Assembly (NCBI GenBank): GCA_963781705.1
Contig: CAWAGP010000002.1
Location: 1 to 64,000, forward strand
Direction of reading: 5' to 3'
DNA length: 64,000 nt
DNA from: JALYGJ01 sp963781705
GTDB taxonomy: Bacteria; Chloroflexota; Limnocylindria; Limnocylindrales; CSP1-4
The notes beneath the pieces are model-generated. The model had not been told where the DNA came from. It was given only the letters and a program-made list of their open reading frames with translations, and ran no database searches. The translations under genes were made by a program, and so were the position numbers. Positions 43,312-51,745 of the stretch are shown piece after piece. The number at the start of each line of letters is the position of its first letter. The stretch's first letter is position 1.

Positions 43312-43967
43312 GGGTCTACGTCATGGTCGGGGCGCCGGGCGCTGGCAAGGGCACGCAGGCGGCGCTCCTGGCGGAGCGCCTTGGTCTGCCGCACGTGGCC
43401 TCGGGCGACCTCTTCCGCGACAACATCAAGCGCGTCACGCCGCTGGGTAAGAAGGTCAAGGACTACCTCGAGCGCGGCGCGCTGGTGCCGGATGACCTGA
43501 CCATCCAGCTCATCGCCGACCGGCTAAGTCAGGCGGATGCACGCGAAGGCGCCATTCTCGACGGCTTCCCGCGCACGCGGCGGCAGGCGGAAGAGCTCGA
43601 CGCCATGCTCGCACGACTGGGCGGCCGCGTAGCTGCCGCGCTGTACATCGACGTCGATCGCGAGGAACTCATCCGGCGGCTGGCCGGCCGCTGGATCTGC
43701 TCGGTCTCGCCCAAGCACGTCTACCAGGACGTGGCTCGACCGCCGCGCGTCAAGGGCGTCTGTGACGTCGATGGCGCGAAGCTGGTTCAGCGCGACGACG
43801 ACAAGCCGGAGACCATTCGGGCGCGGCTCGAACAGCAGTTGCCACCCATGTTCGAGGTGGTTGACTACTACTGTGAGCACGACGTGCTGAGCACCATCAA
43901 CGGCGACCGCCCGGTGGTCGAAGTCACCGACGAACTGCTGCACGCGGTCGCTGCGCCGGCGCAATGA
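43308..43967 (+). CDS. adk: Adenylate kinase
   Basis: 219 residues, long-lid type. P-loop GAPGAGKGTQAA, NMP-binding ASGDLFR, ILDGFPRT. The lid begins RWICSVSPKHVY and ends VCDVDGAKLVQRDDD: only two of the usual four zinc-binding residues are cysteines, with Ser and Asp at the others, so metal binding is doubtful. TTG start overlapping the secY stop (TTGA); a later ATG would remove the first beta strand. Confidence 0.95.
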   Translation: MRVYVMVGAPGAGKGTQAALLAERLGLPHVASGDLFRDNIKRVTPLGKKVKDYLERGALVPDDLTIQLIADRLSQADAREGAILDGFPRTRRQAEELDAMLARLGGRVAAALYIDVDREELIRRLAGRWICSVSPKHVYQDVARPPRVKGVCDVDGAKLVQRDDDKPETIRARLEQQLPPMFEVVDYYCEHDVLSTINGDRPVVEVTDELLHAVAAPAQ

Positions 43968-43983
43968 CGCCGCTTACCAGGCG

Positions 43984-44826
43984 ATGACCGACCCGCTCGC
44001 CGAGCGGCATGTCACGCTCAAGAGTTCCGCCCAGATCGAGAAGATGGCCGTCGCTGGCCGACTGGTGGCGGACGTGCTCGAGCGCATGGCGGCCGAGGTT
44101 CGGCCGGGCGTCACCACGGCGCAGCTCGATGAGATCGCCGAGGAGATGATTCGCGGCGCCGGCGGCATCCCGTCGTTCATCGGCGTGCCGGGGCGGCGCG
44201 CGCCCTATCGCCATTCGCTGTGTATCTCGCTCGACGAGGAGGTCGTGCATGGCGTGCCCAGCGCGCGCCGCATCCGCGAGGGACAGCTGGTATCCATCGA
44301 CGCGGGCGCCATCGTCGACGGCTGGCACGGCGATGCCGCACGAACATTCATCGTGGGCGAAGTACCGGAGGCGGCGCGCGCGCTGGTGGCCGCGACTGAG
44401 CGCGCCACGCTCGCCGGTATCGCCGCGGCGGTGCCGGGCAATTACCTGGCCGACATCAGCGGCGCGATCGAGGACGTTGCCACGGCTGCCGGCTACGGTG
44501 TCGTGCGCGCGTTCGTCGGCCACGGTATCGGGACCGAAATGCACGAGGAGCCGCAGGTCACCAACTATCGGACCGGCAGCCGCGGCCGACGGCTCGAGCC
44601 CGGGCTATGCCTGGCCATTGAGCCGATGTTCACGCTCGGCGCCGATGACGTGCGCATCAAGGCGGACGGCTGGACGGTCTACACCGCCGACGGCTCGTTG
44701 TCGGCACACTGGGAGAACAGCATCGCCATCACCGCCGAAGGGCCGCGGATCCTGACCAGCAACGAAGGAGCGGGGCGACCGATACCCGCTGAACAGCGGG
44801 CCGCGGGACGGAGGGCACATGCATAG
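43984..44826 (+). CDS. map: Methionine aminopeptidase, type I
   Basis: 280 residues. Metal ligands are all visible: SIDAG, HGDAAR, VGHGIGTEMHEEP, AIEPMF and HWENSIAIT. Removes the initiator methionine from nascent chains. It closes the spc part of the operon; a C-terminal tail of about 20 residues is low-complexity. Sixteen bases after adk. Confidence 0.97.
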   Translation: MTDPLAERHVTLKSSAQIEKMAVAGRLVADVLERMAAEVRPGVTTAQLDEIAEEMIRGAGGIPSFIGVPGRRAPYRHSLCISLDEEVVHGVPSARRIREGQLVSIDAGAIVDGWHGDAARTFIVGEVPEAARALVAATERATLAGIAAAVPGNYLADISGAIEDVATAAGYGVVRAFVGHGIGTEMHEEPQVTNYRTGSRGRRLEPGLCLAIEPMFTLGADDVRIKADGWTVYTADGSLSAHWENSIAITAEGPRILTSNEGAGRPIPAEQRAAGRRAHA

Positions 44827-44834
44827 GGGTCGCG

Positions 44835-44864
44835 TTGATCGAGTGACGCGATCTCTGGTACACT
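44835..44864 (+). promoter_or_regulatory. Promoter of the infA-alpha operon
   Basis: TTGATC, 18 bases, TACACT, with extended TGG before the -10 box. Begins just after map. Predicted leader about 110 bases. Confidence 0.7.
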
Positions 44865-44982
44865 CCGCTTTCGTGCGCCGGGCCTGTCCCGGCGACTCTT
44901 CGCGCTCAGTCGTCGGTCCCAAGCCGCCTCGCTGATCGCCTCATCCACACTTTATTGAACACGAGGGAGCCTGCCGCCGCCT

Positions 44983-45201
44983 GTGGCCAAGAAGGACGCA
45001 ATCGAAGTTGAGGGAACGGTCATCGAGCCGCTGCCCAACGCGATGTTCGCCATTGAGTTGGAGAACAAGCACCGCGTCCTGGCGCACATCAGCGGCAAGC
45101 TGCGGATGAACTTCATCCGGATCCTGCCCGGCGATCGGGTTCGCGTCGAGTTGTCGCCCTACGACCTCTCACGCGGCCGGATCACCTATCGATTGAAGTA
45201 G
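44983..45201 (+). CDS. infA: Translation initiation factor IF-1
   Basis: 72-residue OB fold (EVEGTVIEPLPNAMFAIELE; LPGDRVRVELSPYDLSRGRI). GTG start with GAGGGAG upstream. First gene of the alpha-operon transcript. Confidence 0.97.
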   Translation: MAKKDAIEVEGTVIEPLPNAMFAIELENKHRVLAHISGKLRMNFIRILPGDRVRVELSPYDLSRGRITYRLK

Positions 45202-45208
45202 GAGAATC

Positions 45209-45322
45209 GTGAAGGTCTCGGCATCGGTCAAGGCACGCTGCGAACGCTGCAAGGTCATCCGCCGCCACGGCGTCGTGATGGTCATCTGCAGCAATCCCAA
45301 GCACAAGCAGCGGCAGGGCTAG
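45209..45322 (+). CDS. rpmJ: 50S ribosomal protein L36, zinc type
   Basis: 37 residues: KVSASVKARCERCKVIRR and VICSNPKHKQRQG, with zinc ligands C11, C14, C27 and H32. GTG start at 45209 with GGAGAA upstream. Confidence 0.95.
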   Translation: MKVSASVKARCERCKVIRRHGVVMVICSNPKHKQRQG

Positions 45323-45325
45323 TAG

Positions 45326-45697
45326 ATGGCCCGCATCTCCGGCATCGACATCCCGCGCGAGAAGCGCGTCGAGATCGCGCTGACGTACATCTTCGGCATC
45401 GGCCTGCCCACCAGCCAGAAAATCCTGGCCCAGGCGAACGTCAACCCGGACACCCGGGTGCGCGATCTGACCGAGGACCAGGTCAACCGACTGCGCGAGA
45501 TCATCGACCGCCGCTACAAGGTCGAGGGTGACCTGCGGCGCGAAGTGGCGCTGAACATCAAGCGCCTGCAGGAGATCGGCTCGTACCGCGGTACCCGTCA
45601 CCGGCGCAATCTGCCGGCGCGTGGCCAGCGCACCAAGACCAACGCCCGCCAGCGCCGCGGCCCGCGCCGCACCGTCGGCGTCCGGCGCAAGAAGTAG
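45326..45697 (+). CDS. rpsM: 30S ribosomal protein S13
   Basis: 123 residues (ARISGIDIPREKRVEIALTY; RNLPARGQRTKTNARQRRG). Separated from rpmJ by three bases (a second TAG). Confidence 0.97.
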   Translation: MARISGIDIPREKRVEIALTYIFGIGLPTSQKILAQANVNPDTRVRDLTEDQVNRLREIIDRRYKVEGDLRREVALNIKRLQEIGSYRGTRHRRNLPARGQRTKTNARQRRGPRRTVGVRRKK

Positions 45698-45714
45698 AGG
45701 GATATCGATAGCAC

Positions 45715-46110
45715 ATGGCGGAACGCAAGCGCGCGACCAAGACGCGGCGCCGGGAGCGCAAGAATGTGCCGGTCGGGCACGCGCACATCCAGGCCAGCTT
45801 CAACAACACGATCATCACCATCACCGACCTGGCCGGCTCGACAGTCGCCTGGGGCAGCGCCGGCACGGCCGGCTTCAAGGGCTCGCGCAAGAGCACGCCA
45901 TATGCCGCCGCTCAGTCGGCCGATGGCGCCGCGCGCAAGGCGATGGAGCATGGCATGCGCCAGGTCGAGGTTTTCGTGAAGGGCCCAGGCGCAGGCCGCG
46001 AGCAGGCCATCCGTTCGCTCCAGGCGGCCGGCCTCGAGGTGACGGCGATCACCGACGTGACGCCCATCCCGCACAATGGCTGTCGTCCGCCCAAGCGTCG
46101 ACGCGTCTGA
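45715..46110 (+). CDS. rpsK: 30S ribosomal protein S11
   Basis: 131 residues (GHAHIQASFNNTIITITDL; TDVTPIPHNGCRPPKRRRV). Seventeen bases after rpsM, with AGAGGGA before the ATG. Confidence 0.97.
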   Translation: MAERKRATKTRRRERKNVPVGHAHIQASFNNTIITITDLAGSTVAWGSAGTAGFKGSRKSTPYAAAQSADGAARKAMEHGMRQVEVFVKGPGAGREQAIRSLQAAGLEVTAITDVTPIPHNGCRPPKRRRV

Positions 46111-46124
46111 GAGGCGGCCACTAG

Positions 46125-46751
46125 ATGTCACGCTACCGCGGTCCTGTTTCCCGTCTGTGCCGGCGCGAGGGCATGAAGCTCTTCCTGAAGGGCGCAAAGT
46201 GCTACTCCAAGAAGTGCCCGTTCGAGCGTCGGCCGAACCCGCCCGGCCAGCACGGCGTGCGCCGGCGCAAGATGTCCGAGTTCGGCGTGCAGCTGCGTGA
46301 AAAGCAGAAGATGCGCCGCATCTACTCGGTCCACGAGCGGCAGTTCAAGCGCTATTTCGAAACGGCCGAACATCGCCCCGGGGTGACCGGCGAGAACCTG
46401 CTCCGTCTGCTCGAGACGCGTCTGGACAACGTCGTCTTCCGGATGGGTTTCGCGGCCAGCAGAGCGCAGGCGCGCCAGCTCGTGACGCACGGCCATTTCG
46501 CGGTCAACGGAGTGCCCACCAACATCCCCTCGTTCCGGGTGGCCGAAGGTGACAAGCTCGAGGTGCGCGAGACGAGCCGTAAGTCGAACTACTTCAAGAA
46601 CGCGCTCGATGGCATGCGTGGTGCACCGCGCCCCGACTGGCTGAGCGTCGACGTTGACCAGCTCACCGGCAGCGTGACCGCGCTGCCACGGCGCGACCAG
46701 ATGCCGGTCGAGCTCAACGAGCAGCTCGTCGTCGAGTACTACTCGAGGTAA
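46125..46751 (+). CDS. rpsD: 30S ribosomal protein S4, zinc type
   Basis: 208 residues. N-terminal cysteines C12, C26 and C31 indicate the zinc-binding form; the S4 RNA-binding domain is LDNVVFRMGFAASRAQARQL. Often an autoregulator of the alpha operon. Confidence 0.97.
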   Translation: MSRYRGPVSRLCRREGMKLFLKGAKCYSKKCPFERRPNPPGQHGVRRRKMSEFGVQLREKQKMRRIYSVHERQFKRYFETAEHRPGVTGENLLRLLETRLDNVVFRMGFAASRAQARQLVTHGHFAVNGVPTNIPSFRVAEGDKLEVRETSRKSNYFKNALDGMRGAPRPDWLSVDVDQLTGSVTALPRRDQMPVELNEQLVVEYYSR

Positions 46752-46757
46752 CAACAG

Positions 46758-47765
46758 ATGATTGAGATTGAAAGTCCGCAGATCGAGCCGGTAGGCGAAC
46801 CGCAGGAGTCGTACGCCAAGTACGAAGCGAGTCCACTGCCGGCCGGTTACGGCGTGACTATCGGCAACGCGCTCCGGCGCGTTCTGCTGTCGTCGCTCGA
46901 GGGCGCGGCCGTAACGTCGATCCAGATCCGCGATGTGTACCACGAGTTCAGCACAATCCCGGGCGTCAAGGAAGACGTCACGCAGATCGTGCTCAATGTC
47001 AAGAAGCTGCGGCTCAAGAGTTACGCCCCACACCCGGTTCAGCTGCGGCTGATGAAGTCGGGCGCGGGCGCAGTGACCGCTCATGACATCGAGCCCAACG
47101 CGGATATCGAGATCGTCAACGCCGACCAGCACCTGCTGACACTCGACTCGGACGACGTGCCGGTCGAGATCGACATGACCGTCGAGCGCGGAGTCGGCTA
47201 CCTGGCCGCCGAACGGTCCGAACAGCTGCCCATCGGCGTCATTCCGGTCGACGCGATCTTCTCGCCCGTACGCAAGGTCAACTACACGGTCGAGAACACC
47301 CGTGTCGGACAGATGACCAACTTCGACAAGCTGGTGATCGAGATCGAGACGGACGGGACGATCACGCCCGAGGAGGCGCTCAGCCACGCGGCAGAAGTGC
47401 TGGTCGCTCAGTTCAACCTGTTCACCACGGCCGGCAAGGCACTGGTCGCCGGCGAGCACGGCCCGGCGAGCACGACGGCCCTGCCGCCGAACATGCTCGA
47501 CATGCCCATCGAGGAACTGGACCTGCCGATGCGCGCCTACAACTCGCTCAAGCGCAACAACATCGTCAAGGTCGGGCAGCTGCTGCAGTTGCAGGACGAA
47601 GACCTGCTGCGCATGCGCAACTTCGGCAAGAAGTCGCTCGACGAAATGAAGGAGCGCCTGCGCATGCGAGGTTTCCTCCCGCCCGAGGAGGCCGGTGAGG
47701 GCGCCGATTTCGGAGCAGACGACGCACTCGACGGCCTGCCGCTGGACGACGAAGAGGAAGGCTGA
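46758..47765 (+). CDS. rpoA: DNA-directed RNA polymerase subunit alpha
   Basis: 335 residues: assembly N-terminal domain (PLPAGYGVTIGNALRRVLLS) and C-terminal domain (MRAYNSLKRNNIVKVGQLL, FGKKSLDEMKERL), with the UP-element-binding Arg and Asn retained, linked by an Ala/Pro/Gly region. An acidic tail ends the protein. Confidence 0.98.
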   Translation: MIEIESPQIEPVGEPQESYAKYEASPLPAGYGVTIGNALRRVLLSSLEGAAVTSIQIRDVYHEFSTIPGVKEDVTQIVLNVKKLRLKSYAPHPVQLRLMKSGAGAVTAHDIEPNADIEIVNADQHLLTLDSDDVPVEIDMTVERGVGYLAAERSEQLPIGVIPVDAIFSPVRKVNYTVENTRVGQMTNFDKLVIEIETDGTITPEEALSHAAEVLVAQFNLFTTAGKALVAGEHGPASTTALPPNMLDMPIEELDLPMRAYNSLKRNNIVKVGQLLQLQDEDLLRMRNFGKKSLDEMKERLRMRGFLPPEEAGEGADFGADDALDGLPLDDEEEG

Positions 47766-47768
47766 CGC

Positions 47769-48122
47769 GTGGCCCATCGTATCGGCGGCCGCAAGCTCGG
47801 GCGCAAGACCGCGCCGCGTCGCGGCTTGTACCGCAACCTGATCGTCGCCGTGTTGCGCTACGAGCAGATCAAGACGACGGAGGCGCGCGCCAAGGAAGTC
47901 CGCGGCCAGGTCGAGCGTGTCATCACGCTGGCCAAGGACCCGACGCTCGCCGCGCGACGGAGAATCATCGCCGAACTGCCCGACGAGCCGCTCGTCATCG
48001 ACAAGTTGATCAATGAGATAGCGCCCAAGTACGGCAACCGGACGTCGGGCTTCACGCGCATCGTGAAACTGGGTCCGCGCGCCGGTGATGCAGCGCCCAT
48101 GGTCCAGCTCGAGCTGGTCTGA
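47769..48122 (+). CDS. rplQ: 50S ribosomal protein L17
   Basis: 117 residues (RIGGRKLGRKTAPRRGLYRN; NRTSGFTRIVKLGPRAGDAA). GTG start three bases after rpoA. Its TGA overlaps a CTG that may start truA. Confidence 0.97.
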   Translation: MAHRIGGRKLGRKTAPRRGLYRNLIVAVLRYEQIKTTEARAKEVRGQVERVITLAKDPTLAARRRIIAELPDEPLVIDKLINEIAPKYGNRTSGFTRIVKLGPRAGDAAPMVQLELV

Positions 48123-48919
48123 AGGAAGAGATCGCCCAACTGGGCGACACAGTCAAGATCGCCCGAGAGGGCGGCCCCGTTCGGTACCGCGCGCGGGTCG
48201 AATACGACGGCACCGGTTTCGCCGGCTTCCAGGTTCAACCTGGCCAGCGCACCGTCCAGGGTGAACTCGAAAATGCCCTCGCGCGTCTCTCGGCCAGCGG
48301 CCGGGTGCGCGTCGCGGGCGCCGGTCGCACTGACGCGGGCGTTCACGCCCGCGAGCAGGTGATCGCCTTCGACTACGAGGGGCGGCTCAAGCGAGCCGAG
48401 CTCGAGGCGGCGCTGACAGCCTCGCTACCGGCCGACATCGGCCTGAGCGGGTTGCACAGGGTCGAAGCCGGTTTCAGTCCACGCCACCGGGCCAGGTACC
48501 GCGAATATCGGTACGTGATCTGGAACGGGCCACGCAGCCCGTTGCGCGAGCGTTACGCACTCGGCGTGCGCGAGCGGCTCGACGTGCCAGCGATGGCCGC
48601 CGCGGCAGCGGTCTTCGTGGGTCGCCACGACTTCGCTGCCTTCGGTGGGCAGGATCTACAACCGATCCGCACCCTTCACCGGGTACGGGTCCGCAGCAAG
48701 GGTGATCTGATCACCATCGAGGTGATCGGGGACGCCTTCCTGCGGCAGATGGTTCGCCGGATCGCGGCCGCGCTCATGCGCGTCGGGCGCGGAACGGCAA
48801 GCGCGGCGGATGTCGCGGCGGCGCTGGCAGCAAAGGTGCCGGCGTTCAGCGGCGAGACGGCGCCGCCACACGGTTTGGTGCTCTGGCGAGTGCCGATGGG
48901 ACCGCCCCGCCGGCGGTGA
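48119..48919 (+). CDS. truA: tRNA pseudouridine(38-40) synthase TruA, non-AUG start
   Basis: Modifies the anticodon stem-loop of many tRNAs. Family motifs: RVEYDGTGFAGFQVQPGQRT, the catalytic-aspartate motif AGRTDAGVHA, and ADIGLSGLHRV. The conserved N-terminal motif begins at 48185, but the frame has no ATG, GTG or TTG between the preceding stop (48086) and a GTG at 48305, which lies after that motif. I propose CTG at 48119, which overlaps the rplQ stop as CTGA in the same way as the many GTGA/ATGA/TTGA overlaps here; ATC at 48131 behind AAGGAAGAG is the main alternative. About 266 residues. Function is sure, the start is not. Confidence 0.85.
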   Translation: MKEEIAQLGDTVKIAREGGPVRYRARVEYDGTGFAGFQVQPGQRTVQGELENALARLSASGRVRVAGAGRTDAGVHAREQVIAFDYEGRLKRAELEAALTASLPADIGLSGLHRVEAGFSPRHRARYREYRYVIWNGPRSPLRERYALGVRERLDVPAMAAAAAVFVGRHDFAAFGGQDLQPIRTLHRVRVRSKGDLITIEVIGDAFLRQMVRRIAAALMRVGRGTASAADVAAALAAKVPAFSGETAPPHGLVLWRVPMGPPRRR

Positions 48920-48959
48920 ACGACAATACGGAAAACGCACAACAGGTAGAACGAGAACG

Positions 48960-49406
48960 ATGAGCAGGACCTACAGCCCGCGAGCTGCAGATATCGAGCG
49001 CCACTGGTTCGTGGTTGATGCCACCGGCCAGCGCCTGGGCCTGCTCGCCTCGCGCATCGCGGTCGTTCTGGAGGGCAAGCACAAGCCCGGCTACGCCACG
49101 CACATCGACACCGGCGATCACGTGATCGTGCTCAACGCCGCGCACATCGACGTTTCCCGCGGCAAGCTCGAGCACAAGGTCTATTCGCGTCACAGCGGCT
49201 ATCCCGGCGGGCTGCGCCAGGAGACGCTCGGTGAGCTGCTCGCGCGCCGGCCGGAAGAGGTCATCCGGCGCGCGGTGAAAGGCATGCTGCCGCGCAACCG
49301 GTTGGGTGTTCAGCAGCTGCGCAAGTTGAAGATCTACGCGGGCGGTGATCACCCGCACGAGGCGCAGCAGCCCGAGCCGCTGCCGATGGGAGGATCTACC
49401 CGCTAA
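48960..49406 (+). CDS. rplM: 50S ribosomal protein L13
   Basis: 148 residues (HWFVVDATGQRLGLLASRIA; KGMLPRNRLGVQQLRKLKIY). The ATG at 48960 begins the family N-terminus; the frame continues upstream within truA without support. Ends flush with rpsI. Confidence 0.96.
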   Translation: MSRTYSPRAADIERHWFVVDATGQRLGLLASRIAVVLEGKHKPGYATHIDTGDHVIVLNAAHIDVSRGKLEHKVYSRHSGYPGGLRQETLGELLARRPEEVIRRAVKGMLPRNRLGVQQLRKLKIYAGGDHPHEAQQPEPLPMGGSTR

Positions 49407-49808
49407 ATGGCCAACGCGAACGCATTCTTCTACGGCACCGGGCGGCGCAAGACGAGCATCGCCCGCGTGCGGCTGCTGGCCGGCGAGGGCGAGATCGTCG
49501 TCAACGGTCGTTCGCTCGAGGAGCACTTCGGCAACGCGGTCGACCTGGCCGAGATCACCATGCCCTTCCGGGTCACCGGCACGGAGGGCCGCTACAACGC
49601 GATGATCAAGGTCGAAGGCGGCGGACATCATGGGCAGGCCGGCGCCATCCGCCACGGCATCGCCCGCGCACTCTTGAGCTCCGACCCCGAAGGCGCCCGC
49701 GCGCCGCTGCGCCAGGCTGGGTTCTTGTCGCGCGACCCGCGCATGAAGGAACGCAAGAAGTACGGCCTGAAGCGAGCCCGCAAGGCGCCTCAGTACACCA
49801 AGCGCTGA
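49407..49808 (+). CDS. rpsI: 30S ribosomal protein S9
   Basis: 133 residues (FFYGTGRRKTSIARVRL; C-terminal KYGLKRARKAPQYTKR that reaches the P-site tRNA). ATG directly after the rplM stop. Confidence 0.97.
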   Translation: MANANAFFYGTGRRKTSIARVRLLAGEGEIVVNGRSLEEHFGNAVDLAEITMPFRVTGTEGRYNAMIKVEGGGHHGQAGAIRHGIARALLSSDPEGARAPLRQAGFLSRDPRMKERKKYGLKRARKAPQYTKR

Positions 49809-49816
49809 CCCAGACA

Positions 49817-49838
49817 GTCGCGCGCTGAAGCGCGCGAC
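49817..49838 (+). terminator. Hairpin terminator after rpsI
   Basis: GTCGCGCGC-TGAA-GCGCGCGAC, perfect nine-pair stem eight bases after rpsI, followed by only a weak T content. Confidence 0.55.
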
Positions 49839-49913
49839 CATTACCGATGTCGGCCAGTGATTGGCCGGTTCGCCGAGTAGCGCGCGGGCACATTCGCGTC
49901 CGACACTGGTGAC

Positions 49914-50672
49914 GTGAACATTGCGGTCCCGCTCGCGCCGGTGAGACCTCCGGGCGACGACGTCTTTCAGCGATACACCGATTTCCTCCGCCGCGGCCAC
50001 CAGCTGGCCGCCGAAGGCAAGGTAAGGGACGCCCTCGGGCAGTACGAAGCCGCTGCGCAACTTGCCCGTGATCGTGCTCGTCCCCATGTCGCCGTCGGCG
50101 ACATGCTGCTGCGACTTGGCCGCGCCAAGAATGCCCTGGCGGCGTATGACCGGGCGCTCAAGAACGAGCCGGCCGATCTGGACGCGCTGAGTGGCCGCGC
50201 GGCAGCGCTTCTCTCACTCGGCCGACGGTCTCAGGCGGCTGAGGTGACTGAACGACTCAACCGCCTGCGTGTTGCGGCCCGGCCACTCGCCCCGCCGACG
50301 GCCGAGGAGGCGGCACTCAGCGGTGCCGAAGCGTTGCACGCCGCCGGTGAGCGAGCCTTGCGCAGCGACGACGCCGCGGCGGCCGTCGATGCCTGGCTCG
50401 GTGAGAGCCGCGCGCATGTCGCGGCGGAGCACCTCGAGGCTGCCATGGATGCCTGCCTGCAGGCGCTTTCGGTCGCCTCGGGGGCGCCGCGCGTTCATCT
50501 TGAACTGGCGCGCATCTACTTCCGGCGCGGCTGGCGCGGTCTGGGCGCAGAGTGCGTGCGCTTGCTGGATCTGCTCCTGACGACCGAGCCGCAGCCGGAC
50601 TCTGAGATGAGCTTGGCCGTGGCGCAACTCGCCGCCGAACACAAGGTGCCACTGCCGCAACGCGCGGCGTAG
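49914..50672 (+). CDS. Tetratricopeptide-repeat protein, role unknown
   Basis: 252 residues, no signal peptide. Helical repeats resembling TPRs: GHQLAAEGKVRDALGQYEAA, ARPHVAVGDMLLRLGRAKNA and ALKNEPADLDALSGRAAALL, with further helical pairs near residues 150-230. No enzymatic motif; likely a protein-protein interaction scaffold. GTG start without a clear ribosome-binding site. Flanked by a hairpin on each side, so it may be a one-gene unit between the ribosomal operon and cdaA. Confidence 0.75.
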   Translation: MNIAVPLAPVRPPGDDVFQRYTDFLRRGHQLAAEGKVRDALGQYEAAAQLARDRARPHVAVGDMLLRLGRAKNALAAYDRALKNEPADLDALSGRAAALLSLGRRSQAAEVTERLNRLRVAARPLAPPTAEEAALSGAEALHAAGERALRSDDAAAAVDAWLGESRAHVAAEHLEAAMDACLQALSVASGAPRVHLELARIYFRRGWRGLGAECVRLLDLLLTTEPQPDSEMSLAVAQLAAEHKVPLPQRAA

Positions 50673-50742
50673 CCGGGACGGACGGCTCCGGGCCGCCCCA
50701 TGCCCCCGACGACGGAGCGATTGCCGGCGCTCCCCCTGACAA

Positions 50743-50767
50743 GCGGCGGCCACAGTGTGGCCGCCGC
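50743..50767 (+). terminator. Perfect hairpin upstream of cdaA
   Basis: GCGGCGGCCAC-AGT-GTGGCCGCCGC, 11 pairs, without a T-run. Probably ends the TPR-gene transcript; it also lies near the cdaA -35 region. Confidence 0.45.
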
Positions 50768-50802
50768 GGCTGACCCGTTCATGTGCCGCCGGCCCGCGCG
50801 GC

Positions 50803-50808
50803 TACAAT
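50803..50808 (+). promoter_or_regulatory. Candidate leaderless promoter (-10) of cdaA
   Basis: TACAAT seven bases before the cdaA ATG; transcription would start at the initiation codon. No ribosome-binding site is visible and the -35 side is weak. Confidence 0.5.
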
Positions 50809-50815
50809 CCGGCCA

Positions 50816-51745
50816 ATGGACCAGCTGCTCGAACTGGTCAGGGGCTTACAGGTCCAGCCGGTAGCGCTACTCGACATCGCGATTACCGCGTTGCTGATCT
50901 ACGGCCTGTTCAGCCTCATCAGGGGCACCCGAGCAGTCCGCCTGGTCATCGGCGTAACGGTGCTGTACGCGATTTACGTCGCCGCGCAGACGCTGGGCCT
51001 GCAGCTGCTGTCGCAGATCCTGCAGGCGGGCGCGGTGCTCGGCCTGCTCGCCCTGGTGGTCGTCTTCCAGCCTGAGTTGCGCCGTGCGCTCGAGCGCATC
51101 GGCCGCGTCGGCTCGCTCGGCTGGTTGCTGGCGCCCGGCACGCGGCGCAGCGACGAGCGTGTGGCACGCGTCATCGCCCAGTCCGCCGCCACGCTCAGCA
51201 ACGAGCGCATCGGCGCGTTGATCGTCATCGAGCGCGAGACGGGTCTGCAGGACATGGCCGAGGCGGGGGTCATGCTCGACGCCGAGCTGTCGCCCGACCT
51301 GCTGGGCACGATCTTCACTCCCCACGCCCCGCTGCACGATGGCGCGGTGGTCGTTCGCCACGAACGAATCCTGTCGGCGGGCGTGGTCCTGCCGCTGTCC
51401 GAAACGAACAGCTATCGCGAGCGCTTCGGCACCCGCCACCGGGCGGCGCTGGGCATCAGCGAGCAGACCGACGCGGTGGCCGTGGTCGTGAGCGAGGAGA
51501 CCGGCGCGATCAGCCTGGTCGAACGCGGCCATATCGCGCGCAACCTCGATGAGGAGCGGCTGCGGCGCGGCCTGCTGGCCCTGCTCGAGCACAACCAGCT
51601 GAATGCGGCGCGCCTGCCGGCGCGCGCTAATGCGCTGCGGCGAACGCTGCCAATCGGCCGGCGTTCGCGCCGCCGGCCGCGCGGTGACGCCGGCAATGCC
51701 GCGCGAACAACGGCGCCGGCGCCGACCAGCGGCCGAGTCGAGTGA
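50816..51745 (+). CDS. cdaA: Diadenylate cyclase CdaA (DisA_N domain)
   Basis: Makes the second messenger c-di-AMP from two ATP. 309 residues: about three N-terminal membrane helices (ALLDIAITALLIYGLF; LVIGVTVLYAIYVAAQTL; AGAVLGLLALVVVF), then the DAC domain with the two catalytic motifs D175-G-A (LHDGAVVV) and R207-H-R (GTRHRAALG). An Arg/Ala/Pro-rich tail follows. I use the ATG at 50816, which removes an implausible 11-residue N-terminus from an upstream GTG. First gene of the cdaA-cdaR-glmM-glmS order also known from Firmicutes. Confidence 0.95.
   Translation: MDQLLELVRGLQVQPVALLDIAITALLIYGLFSLIRGTRAVRLVIGVTVLYAIYVAAQTLGLQLLSQILQAGAVLGLLALVVVFQPELRRALERIGRVGSLGWLLAPGTRRSDERVARVIAQSAATLSNERIGALIVIERETGLQDMAEAGVMLDAELSPDLLGTIFTPHAPLHDGAVVVRHERILSAGVVLPLSETNSYRERFGTRHRAALGISEQTDAVAVVVSEETGAISLVERGHIARNLDEERLRRGLLALLEHNQLNAARLPARANALRRTLPIGRRSRRRPRGDAGNAARTTAPAPTSGRVE

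Noticed and set aside
48305..48919. truA starting at the GTG at 48305
   Set aside because: This would delete the conserved YDGTGFAGFQ motif that is encoded in frame directly upstream.
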